Assembly (NCBI GenBank): GCA_028685755.1
Contig: JAQUDJ010000002.1
Span: 1 to 53,576, forward strand
Source of the DNA: Eubacteriales bacterium
GTDB lineage: Bacteria > Bacillota > Clostridia > Saccharofermentanales > UBA5734
Direction: 5' to 3'
DNA: 53,576 nt
Part shown: positions 8,083 through 16,802 of the stretch, piece after piece
Position numbering within the stretch: the stretch's first letter is position 1
How the letters are laid out: each line of letters opens with the position of its first letter
Notes under the pieces: generated by a model
Databases searched by the model: none
Told to the model about the DNA's origin: nothing
Seen by the model: only the letters and a program-made list of their open reading frames with translations
Position numbers and translations under genes: made by a program

Positions 8083-9077
8083 AAATCAATATTTTAAGTC
8101 GCGACAAAAAAATGCCAGCATTTGTTGGCCCGCTATTAGCGGTATTTATACTGTCTATTATTCTTTCACTGATATCCGATCGCTTCTTGTCTCTTGACAA
8201 CTGGATGAATATCCTCAGACAAACAGCATTGAATGCCATTATCGCTATTGGTATGTTGATGGTTATGTTGACGGGTGGTATTGATCTTTCCGTCGGTTCA
8301 GTTGCAGCCCTTGCAGGTTGTGTCATGGGCGTTTTACTCCAAAGTGGCGTTCATAATGAGTTCGTTTTGATCGCCGCGGGCTTGGCAACAGGCGCTGCAG
8401 CTGGTTTAATCAACGGCTTGCTTTTCACGCAACTTGAGTTGCCACATCCCTTTGTCTCGACGATGGGTACTCGAATGATTTTTCGAGGGCTTGCATTGTT
8501 GATCACGGGTGCAGCACCAATTTCTGGTTTCTCGGCTGGCATCTTATTCTTAGGCTATGAAAATGTCGCTAAAATTTTCCCAGTTAGTTTCGTTTTAGTC
8601 ATATTCATCTTCTTAGGAATCAATATTTTCCTGAATAAAACTGCATTGGGCCGCAAAGTCTACTCAGTTGGTGGCAATAAGGAAGCTGCTCGTCTCTCTG
8701 GTATCAATGTTAAAAGAACGTTGAATTTTGCTTACATGATGTCTGGGATTATGGCTGCTGTGGCTGGTATTGTGCTCCTAGGCCGCATCAGTTGTGCTTT
8801 CCCTGTCGCCGGCGAAACCTTTGACATGGATGCAATCGCCGCTGTTGTTATTGGTGGTGCTTCATTCCTTGGTGGTAAAGGGACCGTAATGGGTACCCTA
8901 ATCGGTGCATTGTTGATCGCGATCATCCGTAACGGCTTGGACCTGCTCGGAGCGATGTCCGATGCACAATTTGTCGTCATTGGTGCAGTTATCATCGTTG
9001 CTGTTCTAGTTGATGTTATCCGAACCAAAACCGAAGAAAAATCCAGAAGACTTGCGCAAGCAAAAGTAATGGAATAA
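8079..9077 (+). CDS. Sugar ABC transporter permease (RbsC type)
   Basis: A 332-residue, strongly hydrophobic membrane protein of the BPD_transp_2 family. It has family motifs such as GGIDLSVGSVAALAG and FDMDAIAAVVIGGASFLGG. The start at 8079 is preferred because it overlaps the ATPase stop as ATGA and follows GGGGAGGCG. It forms the transmembrane channel of the importer with the two preceding genes. The next gene, an SDR, starts 82 bp later on the same strand. Confidence 0.92.
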   Translation: MKINILSRDKKMPAFVGPLLAVFILSIILSLISDRFLSLDNWMNILRQTALNAIIAIGMLMVMLTGGIDLSVGSVAALAGCVMGVLLQSGVHNEFVLIAAGLATGAAAGLINGLLFTQLELPHPFVSTMGTRMIFRGLALLITGAAPISGFSAGILFLGYENVAKIFPVSFVLVIFIFLGINIFLNKTALGRKVYSVGGNKEAARLSGINVKRTLNFAYMMSGIMAAVAGIVLLGRISCAFPVAGETFDMDAIAAVVIGGASFLGGKGTVMGTLIGALLIAIIRNGLDLLGAMSDAQFVVIGAVIIVAVLVDVIRTKTEEKSRRLAQAKVME

Positions 9078-9159
9078 GCGACCGATTTATACGCTAAATT
9101 CCAAAACAATTTCAATCTAAACAGCCGAAATAAAATTTTAATATCAAGGAGTATGGATT

Positions 9160-9939
9160 ATGAGACTGCAAGATAAAGTCATTATGGTTACCGGTGGGGC
9201 CAAAGGCATTGGTGGAGCAACAGCAAAAATTTGCGCAAGCTATGGCGCAAAGGTGATCGCAGTTGACTACAACGAAGCCAGAGTAAAACAAAATGTGGAT
9301 GAGATCATTGCTGCCGGTGGCGACGCCATTTGGGCGGTAGCCGATGTGACCAAACGTGATCAGATTATTGCGGCTATCAACAAAGGCCTCGAAAAATATG
9401 GCAGAATCGACGGGCTGTTTAATGCGGCTGGCGTTGACAGAATTTGTAGCATCCTGGACATGAGCGATGATGAATATGATTACAACATGAACATCAATGT
9501 TAAGGGTACCTTTATCTGCAGCGCCGAAGTTGCCAAAGTCATGATTGAGAATGGCAACAAAGGCCGAATTGTTAACACCTCCTCGATCGCAGCAGTTCGC
9601 GAAGAAGCTCACAATATGACCTACTGTGTTTCCAAAGCTGCTGTTAGCATGATGACTCGGGTTATGGCTCTAGAATGGGCACCGTACAACATTACGACTG
9701 TTGCGGTTCAACCCGGCAACATCGAGACCGACATTCTGCGGGAATCCTTTACCAATCGTGGCAAAGCAGAAGGTAAGGACGTTAAAGAATTCTATACAGA
9801 AATGGAAGCAACTATTCCAATGGGATATATTGGTCGTCCGGAAGAGATCGGCGAATTCGTGGCGTTCCTGTTTGATGATCGCTCCGCATATATTAACGGC
9901 AACAGCATCCTGATGGCCGGCGGCAAGATAATGGCTTAA
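9160..9939 (+). CDS. SDR family NAD(P)-dependent oxidoreductase
   Basis: A 259-residue classical short-chain dehydrogenase. It has the cofactor loop TGGAKGIGG (11-19), the NAAG motif, the catalytic Ser in NTSSIAAV, and Tyr155-x3-Lys159 in YCVSK. The Asp after the second strand (AVDYN) suggests NAD(H). AAGGAGTATGGATT precedes the start. It lies between the importer and the zinc dehydrogenase. Possible roles are oxidation of an inosose or reduction of a keto-uronate such as fructuronate, since SDR-type mannonate oxidoreductases exist in Bacillota. The sequence alone does not settle the substrate. Confidence 0.85.
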   Translation: MRLQDKVIMVTGGAKGIGGATAKICASYGAKVIAVDYNEARVKQNVDEIIAAGGDAIWAVADVTKRDQIIAAINKGLEKYGRIDGLFNAAGVDRICSILDMSDDEYDYNMNINVKGTFICSAEVAKVMIENGNKGRIVNTSSIAAVREEAHNMTYCVSKAAVSMMTRVMALEWAPYNITTVAVQPGNIETDILRESFTNRGKAEGKDVKEFYTEMEATIPMGYIGRPEEIGEFVAFLFDDRSAYINGNSILMAGGKIMA

Positions 9940-9983
9940 TCCATTATCAACACTTCAAAATACAATCAAGGAGACCTAAAGCG

Positions 9984-11042
9984 ATGAAGTCTATTATTTT
10001 CAAAAAACCGGGCGAGTGGGCATACGAGGACAGGCCTATTCCGCAAATCAAGAACCCTGATGACGTCAAAATCAAAGTGCTAGGTGTTGGCATTTGCGGG
10101 ACCGATTTGCATGTCCTCATGAATCCACCAATGCATCCAGCTAAACCAGACATCATCTTTGGCCACGAATACGCTGGCGAAGTTGCTGAAGTTGGATCGG
10201 CGGTCAACTGGTTAAAACCAGGCGACAAAGTCATCATCGATCCCCATCCGCCTTGTGGCCACTGTGAGCATTGCCGCAGCGACCGCCCTGACATGTGCAC
10301 AACCCTGTATAGTCAGCAAGGAACGCCTTATTTTGAACATGGACTCGTCCGCGGTTTATTTCAAGATGGCGCCCTGACAAGCTATACCTGTGTCCCGTCC
10401 TATTCAGTTTTCAAAATTGAAAAAGACACGCCTTTTGAACTTGCTGCGTTGGCTGAACCGCTCTCTTGTGTTGGTTACGCGATAGAAAAGCTTCACATCC
10501 AAGCCGGTGATACTGTCTGCATCTTGGGCGCTGGTCCAATGGGTCTGTTGTTTACGGCAATGGCCAAAGCCAATGGCGCTTCGAAAGTCATTGTTTCGGA
10601 ACCCCATGAATATCGTCGTGGCAAAGCATTAAAATGCGGTGCGACCCGCGTCGTGGATCCCAAGACCGAAAATCTGAAACAGATCTGCCTTGATGAGACA
10701 AACGGATTGGGCGTTGATCACTGCATCGAAGCTGTCGGTCAATTACTGATGACCGCGATTGATGTTGTCAGAACAAGCGGAAAAGTCATCATGTTTGGTC
10801 ATGATGAAACTGCTGCACCTTCGATCAAACTCGCAGAAATAGTACGTAAAGAAGTGACGATATTTGGTGGTTTCTTAGGTAAGTACTATTTTGAAAAAAC
10901 CGGCCGAATTATCGAAAGTGGGATTTTACCTCTTGAAGAGATCGTAACACACAAGTTCCCGCTGAGCCAATATGAAGATGGACTTGAGTTGTTGCGCGCT
11001 GGTAAAGCGATCAAAGTCGTTATTTACCCTGAAGAATATTAA
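9984..11042 (+). CDS. Zinc-dependent alcohol dehydrogenase, IolM-like
   Basis: A 352-residue medium-chain dehydrogenase. Catalytic zinc ligands are Cys38, His61 and Glu62 (GHEYAGEV), and structural zinc ligands are Cys91, Cys94, Cys97 and Cys105. The cofactor loop is ILGAGPMG. The family includes sorbitol and threonine dehydrogenases and the Thermotoga IolM, which oxidises scyllo-inosose to 3-dehydro-scyllo-inosose. The nearby iolG-like, creatininase-like and UxaE genes make an IolM role plausible; this is inference. AAGGAGACCTAAAGCG precedes the start. A separate, clearer threonine dehydrogenase lies at 23742. Confidence 0.82.
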   Translation: MKSIIFKKPGEWAYEDRPIPQIKNPDDVKIKVLGVGICGTDLHVLMNPPMHPAKPDIIFGHEYAGEVAEVGSAVNWLKPGDKVIIDPHPPCGHCEHCRSDRPDMCTTLYSQQGTPYFEHGLVRGLFQDGALTSYTCVPSYSVFKIEKDTPFELAALAEPLSCVGYAIEKLHIQAGDTVCILGAGPMGLLFTAMAKANGASKVIVSEPHEYRRGKALKCGATRVVDPKTENLKQICLDETNGLGVDHCIEAVGQLLMTAIDVVRTSGKVIMFGHDETAAPSIKLAEIVRKEVTIFGGFLGKYYFEKTGRIIESGILPLEEIVTHKFPLSQYEDGLELLRAGKAIKVVIYPEEY

Positions 11043-11065
11043 GATTATTTATAACTATAACAATT

Positions 11066-11093
11066 GACTGCCCCGCAGATTTGCGGGGCAGTC
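11066..11093 (+). terminator. Hairpin between zinc dehydrogenase and TIM-barrel genes
   Basis: An 11-bp GC-rich stem pairs 11066-11076 with 11083-11093 around a 6-nt loop. ATCTTAT follows, so the T run is poor. It lies 23 bp before the next start codon and could partly terminate the importer operon or stabilise its mRNA. Confidence 0.6.
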
Positions 11094-11115
11094 ATCTTAT
11101 CGGAAGGAATTAGTT

Positions 11116-11934
11116 ATGGATGTTAAACTCGGTTGTTGCAATTTCTGCATTCCTGGTGGTGGCACATTTGCACATGAATTTATTGTAAAAGCAGGCCTCG
11201 ATGGCATGTCAGTCGATTTAGGCTATGATTATGAAGGCTTTCCTTTGATGTCAGATCAGCTTCTTGCGTTTTATGTAGATGCTGGGAAAAAGCATCAGAT
11301 CAAGTATTCAAACATCGGGTGCAGTTGCTTTGATTTCATTCCATTAGCACCAGAAACAAGCGATCCCAAACATGAACTGGCGAAAAAATGTTTGCTCGCC
11401 GCGATCCATGCTGCGGAAATACTTGAAGCCGGCGTGATCATGGTACCGATGTTTAACATAAGCACGATTGAAACAGAAGATCAATTTGATCGTACGGTAC
11501 AAATGATGCAATTCGCCTGTGATGCGGCAGCAGCACAGAATATCATGATCGGCGCTGAAAATGTTTTACCTGTTGAAAAGCAAATTGAAATGGTCAAACG
11601 TGTTGATCGTAAAAATTTCGGGCTTTATTATGACAGCCAAAACTTTGCTTATAATTCTGGGATCGATCAGGTAGCAGTCCTCGATGCACTGTATGACTAT
11701 CTTGTCCCGACGATTCATGTCAAGGATGGCACTAGCCAATCGCTCTCCGGTGCTTATCTAGGTGAAGGCACAACGAATTTCTTCGGTGTGATCGAATATC
11801 TAAAAAAGCGATCTTTTAATGGCTGGCTGATCAGTGAGAATTACTATAACAAATATCCCTTGCGAGATCTGGCAATCGATCCGGCGACAGTGTTTTTTAA
11901 GGATATGGACATACTGAAAAACGCAGTTAAATAA
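11116..11934 (+). CDS. Sugar phosphate isomerase/epimerase family TIM-barrel protein, IolO candidate
   Basis: A 272-residue TIM-barrel protein of the xylose-isomerase-like superfamily. The expected metal ligands are Glu148 (GAENV), Asp173 (YYDSQN), His201 (IHVKD) and Glu241 (ISENYY). Its length equals that of Thermotoga IolO, the 5-keto-L-gluconate epimerase. It lies between the IolM-like and IolN-like genes, which makes it a candidate for that step, but two other family members are nearby (left edge and 1871). The start follows GGAAGGAATTAGTT. Family confident; step inferred. Confidence 0.8.
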   Translation: MDVKLGCCNFCIPGGGTFAHEFIVKAGLDGMSVDLGYDYEGFPLMSDQLLAFYVDAGKKHQIKYSNIGCSCFDFIPLAPETSDPKHELAKKCLLAAIHAAEILEAGVIMVPMFNISTIETEDQFDRTVQMMQFACDAAAAQNIMIGAENVLPVEKQIEMVKRVDRKNFGLYYDSQNFAYNSGIDQVAVLDALYDYLVPTIHVKDGTSQSLSGAYLGEGTTNFFGVIEYLKKRSFNGWLISENYYNKYPLRDLAIDPATVFFKDMDILKNAVK

Positions 11935-12115
11935 ATCTAAAAGAATCATGTCAAAATTATTTATTAAACGGGTTGACTTGGCAAATTAAAAGATATAACA
12001 TTAGAATAACAAAGAAATAAAATACATATATAATTTATTTGACAGATATCATTTGGATACCCAGACGGGGCGATCCTTAGCGATAAAAAGCAAAATTATA
12101 CAGGAGGACATGAAA

Positions 12116-13234
12116 ATGGGTTCAAAAAAAGAATGGTTCACAACATCGGTTCCCAATGTGTTTTTTGAAGCCGACACATCAGTCGGAAAGATGAAAAATC
12201 AGCTGTGGAATGCCAGTGAAGAAGAAATCGACCAGATTCTTGAAGAATATGGGATTCCTTCGCCTTCAGAACTTGGTGTAGCTGGAACATATATTCAGAA
12301 CACACCTCGTGCTGAACAGATCGAAAAACGCAAGAAAAACGATTTGGTCTTCATTCCGCTAGGTTGCACCGAAAATCATGGTATGCATGCTAACACCGGT
12401 CTTGACACCTTCATGGTCACTCAGATCCTAGAAGGCGTTCGTCGTTACACCAAGAAGCAAGGCCGTGAATGCAACTTAACATTCACACCTTTAAACTTTG
12501 CTGGTCACCCATATCACCATATCGGTATGCCTGGTACGGTTATCATGCCTCACGAAGTCGTTCAGGAAACCTTAATCTACACCATGCTGGGTCTTTGGAA
12601 TGACGGCTATCGCAAGATCATCATCGTCAACAACCATGGCGACGACTGGATGCTAGAAGCCGCACTGCAAGAATTCTGCAAACGTTACCAATTGCCTGGT
12701 ATTTTCCGTATCGTTGAATGGCATCGCGCTGTTCGCGAATTCTTCTTTGTCACTGACAAAAAGAATAGCTTAGAAACCGACTTCATCCATGCTGATGAAG
12801 CTGAAACCTCGGTTGGCCTACTGATGTTCAAAGACATGATCAACATGGATTATGTACAAGATGCATGGGGCCGCCCATTGCTTCCAGATGGTCATATCGA
12901 CAAGTCGGTTGACCCGTTCCGTCGCCCTTCCAAATGGCAGGAAGCAGAAGGTCACGCCGCAATTGAGCGTGCCGCAACACCTGAAGGCATCGTTGGCGCA
13001 CCGTCCAAAGCAACTGCTGACAAGGCGAAACGTCCGATTGCTGCAATCCTTAAATACCTGACCCTGCTGCATGATGAAATTCTAGACACCTTCCCAGCTG
13101 GCACAGTCCCTAAAGTCGAAGACATCACCCTGCGCACAAGTGCAGAGATGGCTCCGTTCCTCCAAGAACCGCTTAGCCCCGGCTGGAAATCAATTGATGA
13201 ACTGCCGCGCATCGGCGTATGGGAAAAGCTCTAA
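12116..13234 (+). CDS. Creatininase family hydrolase, IolN-like (3-dehydro-scyllo-inosose hydrolase candidate)
   Basis: A 372-residue creatininase-fold metal hydrolase. Candidate metal ligands are Glu86 and His88 (GCTENHG), Asp97, His174 (VNNHGDD) and Glu230 (HADEAETS). The start at 12116 is chosen because AGGAGG lies 8 nt upstream; the ATG at 12110 would be only 2 nt away. Thermotoga IolN opens the ring of a diketo-inositol to give 5-keto-L-gluconate. In the company of iolG-, iolM- and uxaE-like genes this role fits, but creatininase-family amidohydrolases are the alternative. A 180-bp upstream gap and a 235-bp downstream gap suggest its own transcript. Confidence 0.78.
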   Translation: MGSKKEWFTTSVPNVFFEADTSVGKMKNQLWNASEEEIDQILEEYGIPSPSELGVAGTYIQNTPRAEQIEKRKKNDLVFIPLGCTENHGMHANTGLDTFMVTQILEGVRRYTKKQGRECNLTFTPLNFAGHPYHHIGMPGTVIMPHEVVQETLIYTMLGLWNDGYRKIIIVNNHGDDWMLEAALQEFCKRYQLPGIFRIVEWHRAVREFFFVTDKKNSLETDFIHADEAETSVGLLMFKDMINMDYVQDAWGRPLLPDGHIDKSVDPFRRPSKWQEAEGHAAIERAATPEGIVGAPSKATADKAKRPIAAILKYLTLLHDEILDTFPAGTVPKVEDITLRTSAEMAPFLQEPLSPGWKSIDELPRIGVWEKL

Positions 13235-13313
13235 TTTCTACCATACGATGATCTTGAGTGTTAAATAAGTTCTAGTAATATTTCTGATATATATCTTAAT
13301 TATTGCGAAGAAT

Positions 13314-13358
13314 GGTGGCATAATATGTGACAGTGTATCTGTTGTGTATTATGCCACC
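13314..13358. promoter_or_regulatory. 12-bp palindrome upstream of the GntR gene, candidate operator
   Basis: GGTGGCATAATA (13314-13325) pairs perfectly with TATTATGCCACC (13347-13358) across 21 bp. No T tract follows, so a terminator is unlikely. The right arm forms part of GTTGTGTATTATGCC, which resembles the repeats before the uxaE-like gene. CATAAT in the left arm could serve as a -10 box. This suggests autoregulation by the GntR protein encoded 112 bp downstream. Confidence 0.55.
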
Positions 13359-13469
13359 GAAAGCGATTCGTCTGACTATTCCCCAGAAAATTAAGTTTTT
13401 CGATGACGTAACTTTCAACATGACGGAATTTAATCAGTCAACTCGTTTGACTGAAGGGAAGTAGTCCAC

Positions 13470-14132
13470 ATGGCTTATCAAAAAAAGAAAACTGGTTCAA
13501 AGCAAGAAATCGCTTATCAATCAATCAAACGAGCGATTTTGAATAACGAATATGAACCAGATGCGATGTTAATCGAAGGTGTCCTGTGCGAACAGTTAGG
13601 CTTCAGTAAAACACCTGTTCGCGAAGCACTCCGCAGACTTGCTAGCGAAAACTATGTACAATACATTCCAGAAAAAGGCACTTTTGTCTCAAAAATGGAA
13701 ATGGATGATTTCATCCAAATATTTGATGTCCGTGAAGCGCTTGAAGGTATGGCTGCCAAAATCTGTGCATTACGCAAAGACAAAGCACTTGTTGACAAAT
13801 TAGAAATAACCTTCAATCAGATTTACATCGACTTGATCGATGGCAACTCTGTACTCAACATCAAAGATGATTTGGAATTTCATCATCTCATTATCGAGGG
13901 TAGTAGAAATAAAAATTTAATTAATTTTTCGCGATCCTTAATGGATCAGATTAATCGTTATGCATCGACGACCTACAATGATCCCGATCGTTTAAAACTA
14001 TCCTTTAATGAACATCGCGAGATTCTAGATGCAATCACGTCAGGTGACCCAGAATTATCCGAAAAAAAGCTGCGTGAACATATTCGCAGCGTCAAAGAAT
14101 ATCAGATCAAGCGCCATTATCTGAGTTTTTAA
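13470..14132 (+). CDS. GntR family regulator, FCD (FadR/UxuR-like) type
   Basis: The 220-residue protein has an N-terminal winged helix (about 10-75: AYQSIKRAILNNEY, LGFSKTPVREALRRL and YVQYIPEKGTFV). The C-terminal FCD ligand-binding domain (about 85-210) carries DVREALEGMAAKI, EFHHLIIEGSRN and a late His in NEHREILDAI. FCD regulators commonly sense organic or uronic acids, often as repressors. It lies between the IolN-like and UxaE-like genes, and related DNA motifs lie on both sides of it. GAAGGGAAG precedes the start. The ligand is likely an intermediate such as a keto-gluconate or tagaturonate (inference). Confidence 0.88.
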   Translation: MAYQKKKTGSKQEIAYQSIKRAILNNEYEPDAMLIEGVLCEQLGFSKTPVREALRRLASENYVQYIPEKGTFVSKMEMDDFIQIFDVREALEGMAAKICALRKDKALVDKLEITFNQIYIDLIDGNSVLNIKDDLEFHHLIIEGSRNKNLINFSRSLMDQINRYASTTYNDPDRLKLSFNEHREILDAITSGDPELSEKKLREHIRSVKEYQIKRHYLSF

Positions 14133-14202
14133 ATAACCTGAACATTTAATCATTTAATTGAATTTTCATATACATGTGGTCATTATCCATCGAAAGATTA
14201 GG

Positions 14203-14260
14203 TTGTATTAATTATGCCCTTGTTGTATTCATTGCGCCCTTTTCGGCATGAAATACTACA
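14203..14260. promoter_or_regulatory. Tandem 20-bp repeats plus inverted copy before the uxaE-like gene
   Basis: GTTGTATTAATTATGCCCTT (14203-14222) is followed at once by a second copy (14223-14242), with 17 of 20 bases identical. An inverted, shorter relative lies at 14245-14260. The motif GTTGT...TATGCC also occurs in the palindrome at 13314-13358. These are likely operator sites for the GntR protein encoded just upstream. Confidence 0.6.
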
Positions 14261-14323
14261 TTAAAATGACGATTATTAGTTTGAATGACGTTTATAAGCT
14301 GGATTAAGATCAGGAGTTAAAAA

Positions 14324-15856
14324 ATGGAACGATTAATTCGGGCAATACAAAATATCAGTCTCTTTTTGAATGTTAATGCTAACGACATTACGATCTATGA
14401 ACGATCATATAATAAAGTTGGCATGTGTCAGTTGATGATGTTTAAAATCGAGGGCAATAAGCGCATTATTATTGCTGGACAAGGTCGTCTGTTTGATGAG
14501 CTAGCTGGTGAAGTCATTTTAACCTGCAAAATATGCCCTTTAAGTCATGAAAACAGACTTGTCCTCAATAAATATCTCGATTTTACTAATCCGAAGGCAT
14601 TCGGGCCCAATGTGGCTACTTTCGGATTGGGTGATCGCCTTGGCATTACATCTGCCGCCCATATTAAGGCTTTACTGAATTGTGGGATAAAACCGATCTT
14701 AGCACAACAAAGTAAGCGCGAACTTGCTTTGACAAACCGCAATTATGATGAAATCATCGACTGTGCCTGCTATGCCGTTATTCAAGAAGGCTATAAAGAA
14801 GGCTTTGGGGCAGACGGTGATCATTTAAAATATGAAAATGATATAGCAGCATCAATCGCTTCGGGTGCGTCCATGATCACTTTGGATTGCGCAGACCTGA
14901 TAGATAATTCGATCGATGATCTCAATGAAACTGAGCTCGAAGCTCGATATATGCAACTCTCGGATAGCGTGCGCGACTATTATGAGCGCAACTATCTTGG
15001 CCAGAAAATCGTTATCGACCAACTCAATATAGCTATAACCCCAAAAAGCCTCATGAAAGAATTGTTGATCTACGCGGATTCAATCGAATTCATTGAACAC
15101 ATTTATCAAAACGAAATCCTAAAAGCAGATCGCAAAATTGATTTCGAAATTTCGCTTGATGAAACTTTAAAATCAACAACCCTTTTGGGTCACTATTTAG
15201 TTGCTAGTGAAATGGCCAAACGAAAAATTGAAGTGAGTAGTTTAGCTCCGCGCTTTGTTGGGGAATTTCAGAAGGGCATTGATTATATCGGCAACACCGT
15301 TGAATTTGAAGCAGATTTCAAGGCTCATGCAATGCTTGCAGATCGTTTTGGTTATAAAATAAGCGTGCATTCGGGCAGCGATAAATTTAGCATTTTCAGT
15401 ATGGTTGGCAAACACACGCAAGGGCGCTTCCATGTTAAAACATCAGGTACGAATTGGCTTGAAGCGGTTCGCGTGATCGCAAAGGTCAACCCTGACTTGT
15501 ATCGACGGATGCATCTTTTTGCGTTAGATCATTTTCGTGAATGCCAAGCATATTACCATGTCACAACCGATTTGGCAGCTATTGCGGACATTAATGAAGT
15601 TGTCGACCGTTGTTTGCCAGATTACCTCAACGAAAACAATGCTCGTCAGCTGATGCATATCACCTATGGCCCGATCCTCAATGCAACTGAAGCGGGAAAA
15701 AGCCAGTTTAGAGACGAAATCTACTCGACTTTAGCGAATTATGAATCCCAATTTGAAGAGTCCGTTGTCACACACATCTTGCGCCATGTGCGGCTTCTTG
15801 TAGAAACGCCGGTTGCAACTCAAGTCGGGCACCCCCTGAGTCAAATTAATTTATAG
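14324..15856 (+). CDS. uxaE: Tagaturonate epimerase family protein (UxaE-like)
   Basis: The 510-residue protein matches the UxaE family, first described in Thermotoga. Its enzyme converts D-tagaturonate to D-fructuronate. Recognisable blocks are FGLGDRLGITSAAHI, GFGADGDHLKYE (metal-binding acidic/His cluster), HSGSDKFSIFSMV and TSGTNWLEAVRV. CAGGAGTTAAAAA precedes the ATG. It follows the GntR gene, with repeat motifs in the intergenic region. In the pathway it would receive tagaturonate from the IolO step and pass fructuronate toward the mannonate/KDG route, whose remaining genes are not in this window. Confidence 0.85.
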   Translation: MERLIRAIQNISLFLNVNANDITIYERSYNKVGMCQLMMFKIEGNKRIIIAGQGRLFDELAGEVILTCKICPLSHENRLVLNKYLDFTNPKAFGPNVATFGLGDRLGITSAAHIKALLNCGIKPILAQQSKRELALTNRNYDEIIDCACYAVIQEGYKEGFGADGDHLKYENDIAASIASGASMITLDCADLIDNSIDDLNETELEARYMQLSDSVRDYYERNYLGQKIVIDQLNIAITPKSLMKELLIYADSIEFIEHIYQNEILKADRKIDFEISLDETLKSTTLLGHYLVASEMAKRKIEVSSLAPRFVGEFQKGIDYIGNTVEFEADFKAHAMLADRFGYKISVHSGSDKFSIFSMVGKHTQGRFHVKTSGTNWLEAVRVIAKVNPDLYRRMHLFALDHFRECQAYYHVTTDLAAIADINEVVDRCLPDYLNENNARQLMHITYGPILNATEAGKSQFRDEIYSTLANYESQFEESVVTHILRHVRLLVETPVATQVGHPLSQINL

Positions 15857-15996
15857 GTTGTGTGATATTTATTTTATTGTTAATAATCGATCGTTAATAT
15901 TCCGCCGCTTTTAATAACATTATCATTAAACTCTGATATATACTTGATTCTGATAAAGCATACTGACGAGCCATTTAAACTGTCGGAGCAGAGGTG

Positions 15997-16758
15997 ATGA
16001 TGGACATTTTACAAACACTTCAAGATTTGAGTGTCTGGCAAATTGTTGCTGGAATTATATCAGCTATATTTGTTGGAATTGCACGAACGAGTGTCAGTGC
16101 TGTTCTTTTGCTAGCGGTGCCCATTATGGCGAGTGCTTTTGGCGCAATCCAATCGACCGGGTTGATGCTTTTAATGATGAATTTGGGTGACCTTTATGCG
16201 GTCAAAATATATTTTCATCAAGCACGCTGGGATGAAATTAGGAAATTATTACCGCCCGCATTGTTCGGTCTAGCACTTGGCGGGGTTGTCGGCAAATTTA
16301 TCGATGACCAACAATTCAAGACCTTAATTGGTGGCATTGTATTTGTTTGTTTGATTTTTCTTGTTTGGCAAGAGATCAAGGGCGACAAATTTGAAGTGCC
16401 CAGTAGCAAATGGTTCATCATTTTATTTGGGATTTTATCTGGTTTTGCGACGATGATTGGCAATGCCGCTGGACCGCTTTTTGCGATCTACTTATTAGCC
16501 ATTCGACTCAACAAATTTAACTATATGGGCACAACGGTTTGGTTCTTTATGATCATTAATTTGATCAAACTCCCATTGCAAATATTCGTTTGGCATAACG
16601 TCCATTGGACGACATTGGCTTTAGCCGTTATTGCGATTCCAGCGATTTTTCTCGGTACACGTATCGGCGTCTGGATCGTCAAAAAGCTACCAGAAAAGGC
16701 CTTTCGATATTTAATTATCGCGATTACGACAATCGTGGCAATAAGTATGTTTTTTTAA
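15997..16758 (+). CDS. Sulfite exporter TauE/SafE family membrane protein
   Basis: A 253-residue integral membrane protein with about seven or eight hydrophobic segments and the duplicated TauE/SafE pattern. Conserved GGVVGKFIDDQQFK and TMIGNAAGPLFAIYLLA fit the family. Members move organosulfur compounds, sulfite or organic acids across the membrane. The start is uncertain among GTG 15994, ATG 15997 and ATG 16000, which all lie close to GGAG at 15985. It follows the UxaE-like gene by 140 bp and might transport an acid linked to that pathway. The gene ends at a bidirectional terminator. Confidence 0.82.
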   Translation: MMDILQTLQDLSVWQIVAGIISAIFVGIARTSVSAVLLLAVPIMASAFGAIQSTGLMLLMMNLGDLYAVKIYFHQARWDEIRKLLPPALFGLALGGVVGKFIDDQQFKTLIGGIVFVCLIFLVWQEIKGDKFEVPSSKWFIILFGILSGFATMIGNAAGPLFAIYLLAIRLNKFNYMGTTVWFFMIINLIKLPLQIFVWHNVHWTTLALAVIAIPAIFLGTRIGVWIVKKLPEKAFRYLIIAITTIVAISMFF

Positions 16759-16762
16759 AAAG

Positions 16763-16802
16763 CGATCAGAAAGCGCCCGTCAAGTCTGATCGATCGTTTT
16801 TT
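16763..16802. terminator. Bidirectional intrinsic terminator
   Basis: An 8-bp stem pairs 16763-16770 (CGATCAGA) with 16785-16792. On the plus strand TCG and six T follow; on the minus strand GC and five T follow. It serves the convergent TauE-like gene and lipA, and overlaps the last codons of lipA. Confidence 0.75.

Noticed and set aside
4128-15947. GATATATACTTRA shared by 4128-4140 and 15935-15947
   Set aside because: Short, AT-rich and found only twice in AT-rich gaps, so chance is likely.
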